Below, piece after piece: positions 37,062 through 49,379 of a DNA stretch of 64,000 nucleotides. Numbering within the stretch: the first letter of the stretch is position 1; every line of letters begins with the position of its first letter. Below the pieces are notes generated by a model, which worked only from the letters and a program-made list of their open reading frames with translations, did not search any database and was not told the origin of the DNA. Origin of the DNA: Eumeta japonica. Lineage: Eukaryota > Arthropoda > Insecta > Lepidoptera > Psychidae. The position numbers and the translations under genes were made by a program. The DNA is taken from positions 186,001 through 250,000 of the forward strand of contig BGZK01000730.1 of NCBI GenBank assembly GCA_005406025.1, in the 5' to 3' direction.

Positions 37062-40000
37062 GTAAGTAGATGTGTGTGCTCTGTCCGCGTCCGTCCGTCT
37101 GTCCGTAAAGGGAGATATGAAAGGTATAATCTTGTATAGATGGATTGTTCAGACCGATTGGCGGCCTAGAAGTTGATGACGGGTCCTGTCGTAGTAGCCG
37201 TAGGTGACTAGCTTTGCGGACTCGCTCGCACCTAACTTCACAGTCACCTGTTCCGTTCGAATTGAGAACCTTACATGGGTTTTATATGCGTCCTTGTAAA
37301 GGGTGTTGTGTCAGATGTTAGCCACCCTTCTGCTGTGGCTGCGCCCTTCCGGTCAGTTTTCTTCCGGCACGAAATGGTATGTACTAGCGTCTTTTTTGAT
37401 TCGACGCAAAAACAAACTCGTCGCTCAGTTCGTCCAATGCCGGCATCCAAACCGGGTACCGCTCGGTTTGGAGGTAACGCTTTTTACCGGTGCGCTATCA
37501 CCGCCCGCTTCACTACGACACCCGTGCAATAGAAAATGTTACAAAGCCGATTTCTACTGCAAACTATACTTGTTAGATAATAAATGTGGGGTTACTCTTA
37601 AAAAAATATGGTTGTCTGTACCTTTATATGTTTTTTCTTTTACATCTAAACATCAAAATACTCCCTTCTACACATAGAATAAAACAGTTACATTCGGTAT
37701 GTCTGTACATTGAATGTATGTATAAAAAATGGAGAGAAACCGTTAAGAGAATAGCAGTGAAAGAGATAACAATTAATGTTTTTAAATTTTTTTATTTGAC
37801 AGTCTGTTCGCGCACACTTCTGAGATTGCCGGTTGTAATGAACCGAATTTTATGGACCGTAATGCGGTTTTCGCGGGTAGATAGAACTTGGCTTGAAATG
37901 GGATACAGGCTTTACTTCATTGAAGTCTGATATCAGAAAAAAATCCTCACTTAAAGATCCGGCGCGAGAAGTTGGAACCCAAATGATCACCGTTGGCGTC
38001 AGAGGCCTACATACGTCACAGCATGTATATCACCGGAATCGAGCACGGGAATTAGAATCAAGATGATGACCCGAATCGAAGTCAAGCACAATACCGGGAC
38101 AAAAATTGAAATCGGAAACTAGATTTGCATTGAAAGAAAAATCGCTCAACCTAAAAGATCAAGGGAACACGCTCTATGTCCACGCGGGCGTAGTCACGAG
38201 CGGCAACCTATGATTGTTAGTAAATCAAAGTAGTACTTGTTAGAAACAAGTATTGTTTTTAATCATAACCGGCGACTAACTAACTGATTTACTAGCGCAC
38301 TGACTGACCGACTCACCAATAGATCTTCGTAACGATAGGTCCGACTGATTTGAACTTTGACACAGTTACTTTTTTCGGGAGGTAAACGCTCACAGAGGAC
38401 GGATTTTACGCAAATCCTATTTAAACAAAAAAAATCGTCCACGCGGGCAGAGCCGCGGGCAAAAGTTGATTAACAGTAAATAATTTTTCCAAGGAAATTG
38501 AAGAAGCATTGCCAATCATAATCTATTAAAAATCCTTATGTAATATAAGCGCAACGTGTTACATCAGACGCGGGGAGCTATTTTGAAACCGAGACGAGAA
38601 GCCGACGAGAAAGGTAGATTTTACAATAGTAAATTCTATGAATAAAGTTTTTTTTTATAATTTTTGATGGACAAACAAGCACGCGAGCTACTAGAGAGCT
38701 GGTGACCACCGCCGCCCATGGACGTGCACAATCTCAGAGGAGTCAAAATGCGTTGCCCAGCCTCTTGGGTGGAAACAGGATATGTGTTGGAGAGGGGAAT
38801 AGATTGATGGAGGGGAATAGGCCACCGGAATTCACTAGATGAAATGCGAAAGCAGAAACTGCCAGTTCACGTCAGCAGACCGATTCTGCAAATTTTAAGC
38901 GATGCAGTCGACATAGTTATGACGTCAAAATTACATCAACAGAGGGTGCGCGGCGGCAACCCTTCTCTTTTCTGGCAGGTGTGAAGATTGACCACGGACT
39001 CTGGACTTTGAACTTTGTAATTTAAGCCAAATCAAAGGATCAAAGCTAACCATTCGCTCCGTACTTTTGAAAGCACATTAAGGGGGTATTTCGAGTATAA
39101 AGCATGCAAATTTTCAATGATTATCTCCCTTTCCCCCTCTGTATATATATACATATATGTATAAATATTTATTATATTATATATATGGGATCATTAGAAA
39201 ATCGTCTACCCATTGGTAAGATGTAAAAGCTTAGGCCCTCTTAGCAAGAGCCCGAAAAAAATGAAAACTCTCGCTTTGGGCTCGGGTTACGTGATACTCG
39301 TATGACCTCTAAGCTGTCGGCCCCGGACATACTAAAACCCCAGTGGGCGCGCAAAGTTCAAGTTCCATTAAAAAAAAACACTGAACTGCACCCGCTAAAT
39401 CTACGTGAAAATACCTCGTATCTATCAGGTATTTATCGTCGTTCTGCAACACATCTTTATATAATAATAATATAAATTCACCCTTTTCCCAGAAGAGTGG
39501 GCAGAGACTATAGATTTCTACATGGTTCGATCTTGGCATATTTCTCTTGCCTCACTGACATCCATCAATGTTTTCATGCAAGCTCGTCGGTTTCCGGTGC
39601 CTAGAATGATAACTATAAATATACGTTTGTTGATATATCTAGGCAATATTTTAATCGATAACAATTAGTAAGTTTTCATCACCGTTGAAGAATATGAAAA
39701 GTTGTATAACAAAATTACAATCCGTATTCAACAATTCGGCAATACCGACAGTTACTGTATAAAACGACAACAATTGTAATAATCGTTTTATTAATCAGTT
39801 AATATTAAAAGTACTCCACATTTCATATCAGCAATTGAAGTGATTTTGTGTGTTAACACCTGAATAATTGTAACTCGGAATAGGTCCAAGTAAACGTTTA
39901 TAAAAAAAAAATATTATTACAAGGAAAAGCTAAGCTCAAACACTTGGTAAATTATTAACTACGACAAGTGTGAAATACGAAACGTGCATTTTTACCGCTT

Positions 40001-43000
40001 ACAGAACTTCTAAATTAAAATTCTAGTTCGGGTTATCGACAATAATGAATTATTTAGCGACAGACTGAGCGGCGTACGACTTAACTTCTAGACTCGGAGA
40101 ATGCGGTGTACAATATGACTCGAGTCAGAGAAACTGACTAGTCTATTCGCCCGCCACCGTCCGATTCGAAGGCGACGCGCCCGACCGCTGAGCCGCCGGT
40201 ATTCCGACGTAAACAACTGAAATATCAACCTAAACAAACCGGCCACGGTTTGCCCGACGGCGCTTTAAGGTTTGACGGTTTTATGATGCGCGATTCGCGC
40301 GCTTTCAAACCGTTATCCGACTATTTTCTGTCTGTCCGTGTGTTTATGCATTCTCCGTTGAAGCACAACGGATTGTATAGTCGGAAGATGTTTTGTTGAG
40401 CGCGTCGGTGGAGTACAGCAATAGGGAATGATGTAGCAAGCTCGAAGATAAAATACATGCTTTGTTTTGATAGAATTAATGGCTGTGTGTTGTAAATGTT
40501 AGTAAGAGAGCACGCTGAGAAGATATCGCATAGAGAGAAAATGGAATAAGATTATTTTTATTAAAGTGCTGTATTTGTAAGTTTTATTTACATGCCTATT
40601 TTCAAGTAGGTTAAGGCAAACAGCCCTCTACATGGTACGACCTTTGCATATCTCTCTCGCTTCACCGACAATCATCAATGTTTTCATGCGAGCTCGCCGG
40701 TCTTGATGCTTAAAATTTGCCCCTTTTTTTATATGCCACCTATTTAATCTGCATAAAGTTTTGTAGGGCGACCCTTGCCGACCCTTTCCTCATACACACT
40801 CGCTGTGTAAATCTGTTTTCATTCATCCTTTCCAAGTTGTGATTTTATAATTGCCAACTACAGGACTTATCCATCGTATACGTCCACGCGGGCATAATCC
40901 TGAGCAAAAAAATATCCCTGGGGCCAAAAGTCACCGGGTCATATGTATGAGACGTGATAGTGTAAAAGTTCGCTGAAAATTTTTAATTCCGGTTATAGTG
41001 TATCATAATTATGCAATTATAATTATATAAATATAATTACAAATGCATATAATTGCATAATTGGATATTATAAAAATATAATTATAACTGCATGTTCTGT
41101 TGTGTACTCGACTATAATTATAGTCGAGCTGCATGGAAACGGTTTAGATGCAAATATATTTATTAATGCAATTTGCTGACACAAAACCCTCAGAGTTGTC
41201 CTTTCAGGCCGTTTTGTTGTTTTTGAACTAATTGAACTAATTTTAAAGACTACGGTAATCATGTATACAAAAATTGTGCTTTCTACATGGCGCTACTTCT
41301 ACAAGGAAAATTGAGTCACTGAAAATACGAGCAGTCCGAATTTAAGTCCCATTTCAAGTTATGTCCGTTGATGTATAAAAAAACGTTTCTTCTGAAATGT
41401 CAGACGATAAATAATGTTCCTTTCCTTCTTTTACTCTGGCACAGTAAAATGGTATCGTAAAATGTGAGACAGACACTTGGAGCCATTTTTCGACGTTTGA
41501 AATAGTAAGCGACTGTGCATCTTCTCTTTTTATATGTCTATGGTTCAATCTAATACAAAGAACGAACTGGATGTATTATAGAATTCACGTCGGGTGGACA
41601 AGTTCATTGATTGATATCACCTTTTCTTAGACCGATTGTAGTTTAATAAGTTGAAAGTTAACTATTATCCTAGTAAGTTTAATGACTTAATTTATCTAAT
41701 TAAAATTAGAATTAAAAATCTGATACAAAGCGTATAATAGCTACAGCCTGGCAATCCTGTATCCTTCAATATGAATTTAGCGGTACTGACAATCCTGCAT
41801 ATGAATTTAGTCTTTCATTAGCAAAAGATGACTCGCTCGATATTTATCATTATGCTTTTTAAGAACTCGTTTATCTACAAATTACTCCCACACTTTAAAA
41901 TGAGAAACGTACGACAAGAGAATAGTTTATCACATCACGACGCTTTTGCCTCGAAGCCGTCGGCATTTACTAGTGATGCGCTGAGTGATCTCAAGGAGTA
42001 TGTTCAGTGTTCCACTTTCCTCAGAATGAACTGATTAAAGGGTCGCGCAATATCTTTGGCAAGATTATTACAAAAGAGATTATACTTATTCGCATAATCA
42101 TGGTCTCATCCACAGTACAACATTACAACCATCCTTTGGGACGGTCTCTAACCATAGACCGTGTATAATTCTATATGACTGTATAGAAATAACTATAAAC
42201 AATCCATAAACAATTGTCGCACTTCCGTTTCAGTGCTGTGCATAGACTGCTTCAAGTGCGTCTCCGTCAACGGCCGGTTCCCGCCGTGCGACGATCCCTT
42301 CCACAACAACCACTCGCTGGCGCTCATCGAGTCGCCGTGTATGGGCGGGCGCAAAGGCAGGGACGGCCTGTTCCCCGCCACGTCGTGCGTCAAGATAGCC
42401 GGTGTCTATGGTCAGTTTGTGGAATCCGGATTAACCATAAATACATTTCTATCACTAAATATTTATGGCATATCGTAATTTGTATGTGTTTTACGTATTT
42501 ACTAGATCTAGGGATTATATTAATATTGAAAAAGCTTAATTTTACTCGTACATCGATACTGATATCTTTCCGTATTGTACAGCCATTTTCATGTATAAAA
42601 CTCAACGCTTGCACATTGTAGTCCTTATTTGTGGGCATAGACAATCGCTCAATATCTAGACTCGTGAAATTATTGTGCATTTTTTTTTTAGACGACACCG
42701 AAGAAACCATAACGGTCAGGGGCTGCGCCCTGGACTCGAGCACGGCGACCACCGACACCGAGATAGTTCGGATGTCGCATTGCGGCCGCTTCTACTACAA
42801 CGACAGGTGCGTGAGGACGTGTGTGGCGGCGTCTACATTAAAAAAAGTAAAGCTGCCGTGTAAAGTATAACATGAAATCGGTTCGAGATTTTCGTTTTGT
42901 TTTTTTTTAAGCTATTGCATAGCTTTTATCGCGGGTTTTGAGCGAGGCGACCGAATCAAGAAATTCCGTAATTAAAATAAAACCCAACACCGCCCACTCC

Positions 43001-45541
43001 GCCTGCCATGTAGCTCGGCCGAGCGTTCGCTTAACGTGTATGTATATGGTACGACTGTACGAAGCTCGCACGGATCGAGACGAGCTGCTCCGAAATCGGA
43101 CGAATACGTAAGCAGCTGTTTGTGAGAAAGTATATAGGTGTATAGGTATCTATCATATCTTTATAATGCCACACTCACCGCATGTGCCCCGTATGTATAC
43201 ATGTAGGTATATATGTATACATAAGTGTACAACAGTGAATACCAGTTGCTGGTGAATAGCTATGCGCGTAAAATTTGTGTATAAAGTGTTTTAAATATGA
43301 ATAAACAAAGTGCATTTATTAATTAAGAAAGTTAGGACAAACTTGAATTAATATCAAAGAAAAAAAAATACTGCATAAATAAATAAATAATTATAATTGC
43401 AAAAGTTGATAAAAAATGTTATGCAATGGCTTTACCGCGGCAATCCCTGTGTGCCACACGTTTAATTATTTTTTTATGTATTACAAATATTACTTTTACA
43501 TTTTCATTAATAAAAAATGTCATTTAAAAGTGCATATATAAAAGTACCTTTAATTATTTTGCATGCATTATCAATCACGACACTCATTTAACTATTTGCA
43601 TTAGACTTCTTCCCCGCTGTTGTGTTGGTTGACCGTTTTTTTTTTAAGTAATAAATCTAACGCGCGACTCGGTCCCGTCGAATTTTGTAGCATCTTAAAA
43701 TTTCACTCAGAATGTGTTTCATAAAGCGCTTAAAGAAGTAACAACTTCAGAAACACAAAAACGTCTTGTTTATAATTCAGCTAATAGGAAAATACGAAGT
43801 TGTTTACGCAAAAGTATAATATTTAGTCTGAAATTCGCTACGCAGCTGAACGAGGTCACGTCGCCGCCGGAGCATCGCAAGTCGTTTAGACACACGTTCG
43901 CTGGTTATCGCTCTGATCCCGACCTCGTTCGTCTGCGTGCGAGCGTTCGTTTGATACGCGATCAAAAGCTGTATATGATTTTCCGGAATATGTAATGGAA
44001 CTCGTATAACATTTTGGACGTACGCCAGTGGCGGTATTTACGTTTTAATCGAACAGCGGGGGGTGATGTTTTTGTCTGGCTGCGCGTGCGCGGATGCGAG
44101 GACTTGCTGATTTCGTGTCGGAAGATAGATTGTATGTCACCGGATTGGTGAGACGACACTTTTCGACAGTTCCCGGCTCGGACTGGGTCGACACGAAAGG
44201 CTCAAAATTAAAAAGCTTAACCCCCTCAATCTGAAACGGTGAAGTTGTGGCAAAATGTGCTACTACACTACAGAGACAAGACCATAGCATGATTAAATGT
44301 ATGTACGATCGCCTGTTGTGCTTTACAACATTTAAATGATTTACAAAAATGGGGCGTCCTTGCGGTCGACGCAGCACTGTGCGTATTCGAGATATAGTAT
44401 GACGTCACGTTCATGTAAAATGGCAGATACCGATCGGTATTTTTACGAAAAAAATTTAATAAACTTCTCCGAGGCGGATCTGAATTCTTGCATCCAAACT
44501 GATGATTTTAAAAATATCTAACACTAACCAGCAGATTTATTCCTCAAAAGTGCAAACACGAAATCGAATCTCGCTCCAGCGGACGCACTTCATTCCAAAA
44601 TGAATCTTCCTAAATCTTTATTGGTATTCTGTGAACTATCCTACAGCGCTTGCGTAGGTGGATTTGGAATGAACGTAAATGGGTGACGTGCAATCTCCTA
44701 AAGAATCTTAAATAAATAACAAACGTATGTACGTAAGTGACGCCATAACCTCACTTTTGAAGGTTCACCTCGCCGCCACGGCGGTCGTAGCGGCGCTAGT
44801 GGTGCCCTCGAGATATCAAACCTATCTGAGGATAGATACGTCGTTTCGTTACCGTTGACGTCACGGAAGTGACGTCCAGTCGCGGCCGTGGCACCGATTT
44901 CTATGCTGATATCCGTTCGGAATCTATATATGTAAAAAATAAAGTATGTATGTATGTTCCGGGTAAGCTCCGAAACAGCTGGACCGATTTCAATGAACCT
45001 TTAAGGAAATCTTTAGATTGACCTGACGAGTAATCCTGTAAAGTTTCGTGACGATCGGAGTAGTTTACTTTTTGAACTATCAAATACAGGTATGAAAAAC
45101 AAAAAAAAAACACCGGTGGCGAAGCCGCGGGCGGGCCGCTAGTAGGATCTAAAAGCGATGTCGAGTGGGGAAATATCTCTCCAATAGCTGTATATTTAGA
45201 GTAGCCACCGTCAACTACTCGTTACGTGTTACGAGAGTCAACGAATCCGGTCCTTCAAAACATTCCCAAACATTACCTAGTTCCAACGCATAACCCAGAG
45301 TGGTGTATCGTCGACCTCCTCGTTCCCTCTCTATTGATAAATTATTTCAGAAACTTTATTTCTCACTTGGGACATTTCGTTTATCCGCAGATACGTACGC
45401 GGCTGCCTGCAGAGCTGCAACGACGCGGACGCGTGTAATGGCGGCGACGGCGGCGGCGCGGGCGCAGGATGGCCGGCGTTCTTGTCAATTCTAATCATAA
45501 CCTATACTCTGACTAACCATATTTTGTACGTCGAGAGCTAA
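36989..45541 (+). CDS. Ly6/uPAR-type (quiver-like) GPI-anchored protein, four coding exons
   Basis: Exons 36989-37061, 42234-42410, 42692-42806 and 45391-45541 join in phases 1, 1 and 2 to give 171 residues. All borders are GT/AG. Residues 1-24 form a signal peptide (hydrophobic VIPLLFAASIS). The mature part has the ten-cysteine Ly6 pattern (Cys 30, 33, 43, 60, 76, 95, 114, 127, 131, 137), ending in the diagnostic C-N (137-138). Then come a Gly-rich spacer (GGDGGGAGAG) and a hydrophobic tail (FLSILIITYTLT), as for GPI attachment near residues 138-141. An additional Cys27 sits at the signal border. Insect relatives include quiver/sleepless, boudin, coiled and crooked, which act at the cell surface or in the secretory pathway in ion-channel control and septate junctions. 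Which of these it matches cannot be decided here. The introns are long (5.2 kb, 0.3 kb, 2.6 kb). Confidence 0.85.
37680..38215 (+). repeat. Helitron-like element, diverged copy in intron
   Basis: It shares TAAAACAGTTACATTCGG and TATGTCTGTACATTGAATG with the copy at 24.4 kb, has a GAATCGAAGTC-rich middle, and ends TCCACGCGGGCGTAGTCACG followed by a decayed terminus. Confidence 0.5.
38270..38475 (+). repeat. Helitron-like element, short copy
   Basis: It begins with the ACTGACTGACCGACTCACC phrase, contains ACTTTTTTCGGGAGG and TTTTACGCAAATCCTATTT, and ends CGCGGGCAGAGCCGCGGGC then AAAAGTTGAT. It lacks the degenerate middle, so this is an internally shortened form. Confidence 0.6.
38640..38760 (+). 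repeat. GCCGCCCATGGA-core repeat, copy b
   Basis: It shares GGACAAACAAGCACGCGAGC and CCGCCGCCCATGGACGTGCA with copies at 28130 and 51570. Confidence 0.6.
39480..39600 (+). repeat. Interspersed repeat R2, copy a
   Basis: Strings TTTCTACATGGTTCGA and CATCAATGTTTTCATGC match 40610-40715, with about 80 percent agreement by eye. R2 copy b continues directly into a segment shared with 21690-21790. Confidence 0.6.
40150..40310. other. GC-rich non-coding island in the first Ly6-gene intron
   Basis: A CpG-dense stretch (for example GGCGACGCGCCCGACCGCTG) with no ORF or splice support. It resembles 28550-28770 in composition. A regulatory element is possible but unproven. Confidence 0.3.
40610..40830 (+). 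repeat. Interspersed repeat R2, copy b plus extension
   Basis: The first half matches 39480-39600 (CATCAATGTTTTCATGCGAG). The second half matches 21690-21790 (CATTCATCCTTT). Together they outline one larger element, of which the other two sites carry different fragments. Confidence 0.6.
41108..41129. repeat. Perfect 22-base palindrome
   Basis: CTCGACTATAA is followed directly by its exact reverse complement TTATAGTCGAG. The preceding 120 bases are rich in AATTATAATTATA-type imperfect palindromes, suggesting the core of a decayed MITE. Confidence 0.75.
42234..42410 (+). CDS. Ly6-type gene, exon with first half of the Ly6 domain
   Basis: The acceptor CCGTTTCAG precedes it and the donor TATG, GTCAGT follows; it is phase 1 to phase 1. 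It encodes CIDCFKCVSVNG through FPATSCVKIAGVY, five or six of the domain's cysteines. Its G+C is strikingly high against the intron. Confidence 0.87.
42692..42806 (+). CDS. Ly6-type gene, third coding exon
   Basis: A long T tract and TAG precede it; the donor GACAG, GTGCGT follows. It enters in phase 1 and leaves in phase 2. It encodes DDTEETITVRGCALD through MSHCGRFYYNDR. Confidence 0.86.
44856..44877. promoter_or_regulatory. Paired CRE-like sites
   Basis: A full palindromic TGACGTCA (44856-44863) is followed 6 bases later by TGACGTCC (44870-44877), inside a GC-rich intronic island (44760-44890). This matches the CREB/ATF consensus; function is not shown. Confidence 0.3.
44928..45143 (+). 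repeat. Helitron-like element, second subfamily
   Basis: It starts AATAAAGTATGTATGTATGT, contains GCTGGACCGATTTCAATG and GTTTCGTGACGATCGGAGTA, and ends GGCGAAGCCGCGGGC, GGGCCG, CTAGT. The hairpin and CTAGT terminus match the other copies but the body differs. Confidence 0.6.
45391..45541 (+). CDS. Ly6-type gene, terminal coding exon
   Basis: The acceptor TTTATCCGCAG precedes it. It encodes YVRGCLQSCNDADACNG, the Gly/Ala spacer and the hydrophobic GPI-signal-like tail, ending at TAA 45539-45541. Confidence 0.85.
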
Positions 45542-45544
45542 CAA

Positions 45545-46450
45545 CGAAAGGGACGGCGTTCGTTTTTTGGCTTTAAGAGAATAGTTTTCGCCTTTAGTTA
45601 AAGGAAAAAGAGGGAGTCGACGTTCTTGTGTTGCTTTTGAAAAATTCAAGCTTTTAGACACGAGCGCATGAGTGTAAACGCGCACAGTTGAATATACTTC
45701 TTGATTCAACAAGGAGTCAGCTATACAGACAACTATAGGCAAACGAGTTTAGTTAATTGGTCAGTTCAAAATTAGATCCGCTGAATTCAAACACACAAGT
45801 CTACATATGGGGGTTATCCCATTTAAGAGCACGGAGTTAATTAAATTTTTTGATATACCGTCAATTATGAATCCGCCGTTAACTGTATGCCTCTTTTACG
45901 CAAGACGGAACGTGACGAACGGTTAAAATTGTACAGTGATACATGTTAGATAGATTGAATTGCATATCTTTCTTCTCTTTACTTTATAATCAAAGATCTT
46001 GGGGTTACAATGTCGGCTGTGAGAGTGAACTATTTAGGCTGTTTATTTTTTTGTCGTGTACAATGCTTTATCACAATTAATTTAGATTATTTTATTCTTG
46101 AAGTATATACAAACTTCAAGAATAAACTTTATAATATATATATATATATATAGCGATATAATATCATCATGATTTAGGATCGCGTCAAGATCTGAAGGAG
46201 TTTCACATACGGAGAGTGCTGTGGTATAGTTGGGGTTTTGGACAACGGGACAGCCACGAAGGTGGTCCATGTCCTGAATAGCTGTGTGAGGCAAAGCCTG
46301 TATACGCGATGACAAACAGACGCGAACACTTATTTTAATTTCGAAGGTGGACGATTGAGATTTCCCGAATATTCGACATCTTGTATATGACAAGAGTAGT
46401 ACAAAATCAAGTAGGGCATGACTGGAGTTTACTCCTTTAAGGACAAACTG
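45545..46450. other. Intergenic stretch downstream of the Ly6-type gene
   Basis: It presumably includes the 3' UTR of the Ly6-type gene; an AATAAA occurs at about 46120. A short TA repeat lies at 46133-46152. No other gene is supported. Confidence 0.4.
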
Positions 46451-46972
46451 CCTTATTCAGAGTCCTTATTTAAAAACATCGTTCAACGGTAGTTTAACTA
46501 AACACTGTTTACTTCTTAAACAGGGTGTTTAGGCGTTAAGCAATTCAGAATGTCACTTAGACTGCGTCTAACTAAAACCGTGTTTAAGCGTTATAATGGC
46601 AACATTCTGATCAAAAAATGTTTTTAAAAATATTTAGTATCTGGCATCCAAGTAATGAAAAGTATGTATTTATATAATTACATATTTATGAATGCGCTTC
46701 GAATTAATAATTCGCAATTTATAAAAATCAATTTCTAACTTGATGACAATAACACAATAATTAAATGTCACTTTTGACAACCTACGTCAAATATTCAGTA
46801 AAACAATCCTTAGACCACTGTTAAACATCCTTTGCCTATGTTTAAATTGTATGACGGCTAAACAAGGTGTAAACAGTGTTTATAATTTAAACAAGATTTC
46901 TGACTTTTGTAAACACGCGTTAAACAGTTGTTTAAGCACGTTTTAAAGTTAGACTAGCGACCCTGAATAAGA
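46451..46972. mobile_element. MITE with CTTATTCAG ends
   Basis: CCTTATTCAGAGTC (46451) is the near-perfect complement of GACCCTGAATAAGA (to 46972). The interior holds many GTTTAAACA-like half palindromes (for example 46500-46590 and 46850-46945), so the ends are built of repeated sub-motifs. No coding frame. Confidence 0.7.
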
Positions 46973-46974
46973 CG

Positions 46975-49010
46975 GTAAATGTATGAAATAATTAAACGAC
47001 GAACCTATGGAATATACACAATAGATTAAGGGAGTAAACAAACGCACCTCCTACAATACTGAAAGCGTGTATATACCTTTATATGTATTTATATCAATTT
47101 AATAAAATATTTGTCACGTTATTTGATAAAATAATTATATAACAAAACTTTGAAACTCCGGTAACAACGTCAATAACGTTTAACACTATATACATCGAAA
47201 GCTTAACATGCCCATGTTAAAAATAAAACATTCATAAGTCAGCAATGGAAGAAAAATACACGCGTTCAGTGTAAGAATACGCGAATATGCTGTAAGGAGG
47301 GGAAACATAACGACTTGACTTTTTGTTAACACTCGATTTCGCTCCCCATCAAATTTACGTATCGCGGGCTATATGTTCTTGAGGAGTAAACTTCAAAACA
47401 TACACACAATTTTGGGAGACCACGGCCCTTTATGCGCGGCTGATAACAAATATTCTAGGGCGTAAACGCCATCCAAAAGTTTATAGCACTTCATCAGCGT
47501 TGGCAATGTTCAGCTAGTAGATCTAATCTGAAACCTTCCAAGTTTCGGATTAGGATCATAGGCGTATCAAATTGCGGTTATTTCGGAAAACGCACCAATT
47601 AATACTTTAGAGAATTTGTGGTAATTCCTAATTTTAATATAACGTTTTCTGATTTTTCTTTATGACTAATGTCTGGCACGAGAATTAATCTCGGACGAAC
47701 GATGTGCTTTATTAGCGATTAAAGGTTAGAAAATCGATACGGCGGTCTAAAATATCGGTCTAGATGATATTTTTCGATTTCTGTCTATGTAACTTCTTTC
47801 TCTTTTTTTTTTTTTGTTATCTATGGTTACTACGAACAAATGTAGTATTTATGATCGTACATTTGTGTGTTATATTGAAAACGAAATAGTTTATAGTTTG
47901 TGTTGAAACACATATCTTGTAAACATATGAACGAATCGTATACACCAATTTATTTATATTAAAATTAAAAAAAAAGAAATACTTTTTAAATTCTTTCATT
48001 TATCTCCGAATAAACAGTTTACATTTAATATACGTGTAACAAATATTTAGACGAAATCTAAAGATTTTCACCAGTTGTTGAGTGAATCCGTACAGATAAA
48101 AAAAGCCACAGGCATGACGTATTCAGGATTGCTTGAAGATCTGTAAAGGAAATAGTTATTTAATTTTATTATATTTAATGGACATTTTTTATTTATTTAA
48201 TACGTTTGAATACATCGGAAATGTGAAGATTAAGGGAATCGCTAAATAGATTATGGCATTGGCAACATTATTAGTGTGAGATGTAAAAAGAGGGAGCCAC
48301 TGGCCATACAGATTCGCAGGATGGCGATTTTTATCTGGCATGCCAGTCGTTCTCCACGCTCGGATATGGCGAGCTGCTTATTGGCAGATCGGCGGCCGGT
48401 AGGTAAGACTCCAATACAGATGTTGGTAGCTTGCATTTGCTACAAATACACCACACATATGCCCGCAGCTGGCATATCAGTAAGCTGGTACGCTAGACGT
48501 TGGTGTTCTGTTTTGACTTCTGTATGTCGTTTAAGGGAAACTTCTTAAGATAAAAATATTGAAAATAACAGCCAATATCATACAATAACTCTGACTGTGC
48601 GAGTTAATAGCTTATACGAAACAACGTGTTGGGCCTGCTTCTAGGTGGCATGCGAGTCGCATTCCACGAAACTTAAATTTTATAGCGACAGTTTGTTAAA
48701 AGGCGTCATGTTTTAATGAATCTTTAATAAAAACTGGTCAGATGTTAGAAGTAATCCGACGTTACATTAATTAGTTACTGGCTCAAATCAAATCTAACTG
48801 GCCAGTTAGTAGATAGAAACCCTATTTTTACTGGGTCTCGAAGTCTGGTGTTGAAATGTACTTTTCTGGGCACTTGTAAATTTCTTTTTTTGTGACATGC
48901 ATGGAAAGAAAAAGGATAGTTATCATAAACTTTAGACAACTCATTTTACACACGTTATATTTCTATATAAAATCGACATAAATAAAACAATTACCAGTAG
49001 ATGGTGTTGG
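46975..49010. other. Intergenic stretch with an unassigned GC-rich patch
   Basis: No gene is supported. 48276-48480 is GC-richer and open on both strands (GCGGCCGGTAGGTAAGAC), but neither frame looks like a known protein. Similar wording recurs weakly near 48640 (GGTGGCATGCGAGTCGCATT), so it is likely a repeat fragment. Confidence 0.35.
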
Positions 49011-49212
49011 TTGGTATTTATTGCGTGCCTGAAAAAAAACCAAATGCATAAATTTTTAAACAAAAACAGTATTTGTACATTACAAGTGTTTGATGTGTCA
49101 TCCGCTAGCATATAATCTTTCGATTAAATTTTACTAAACAGCCAGGGATTACCACGTTTCAAATTAAAATTCAATCAATTCAACCATAATTCTCAAGTTC
49201 ATTGGCGACTCC

Positions 49213-49379
49213 TCACGATTTTGTCAAGGACAGTAGTCGTGTCTGTTGATCGTTGTAGAATCTCTTGTTGGCTCGGTGCAGTTGGGGATTGAGAGTTGCC
49301 GAGTCGGGGAGTCGCGAGTTGGGAGTTGGGGAGTCATACAATTTGGCCAAGGCGGAAGCTTCGTTCAAGGAGGATCGCA
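49213..49379 (-). CDS. CxC gene, probable terminal exon
   Basis: After a weak acceptor (ATATACAAAAG) the phase-1 frame reads RSSLNEASALAKLYDSPTPN and continues for 55 codons, ending LLSLTKS and TGA at 49215-49213. Part of it is built on a short repeat of GAGTTGGGGAGTC-like units (49285-49335). A second frame is open too, so phase agreement is the main evidence. Confidence 0.5.

Noticed and set aside
42390..42758. Minus-strand ORF of 122 codons over the Ly6 exons
   Set aside because: It is antisense to two well-supported spliced exons and shows no family features.
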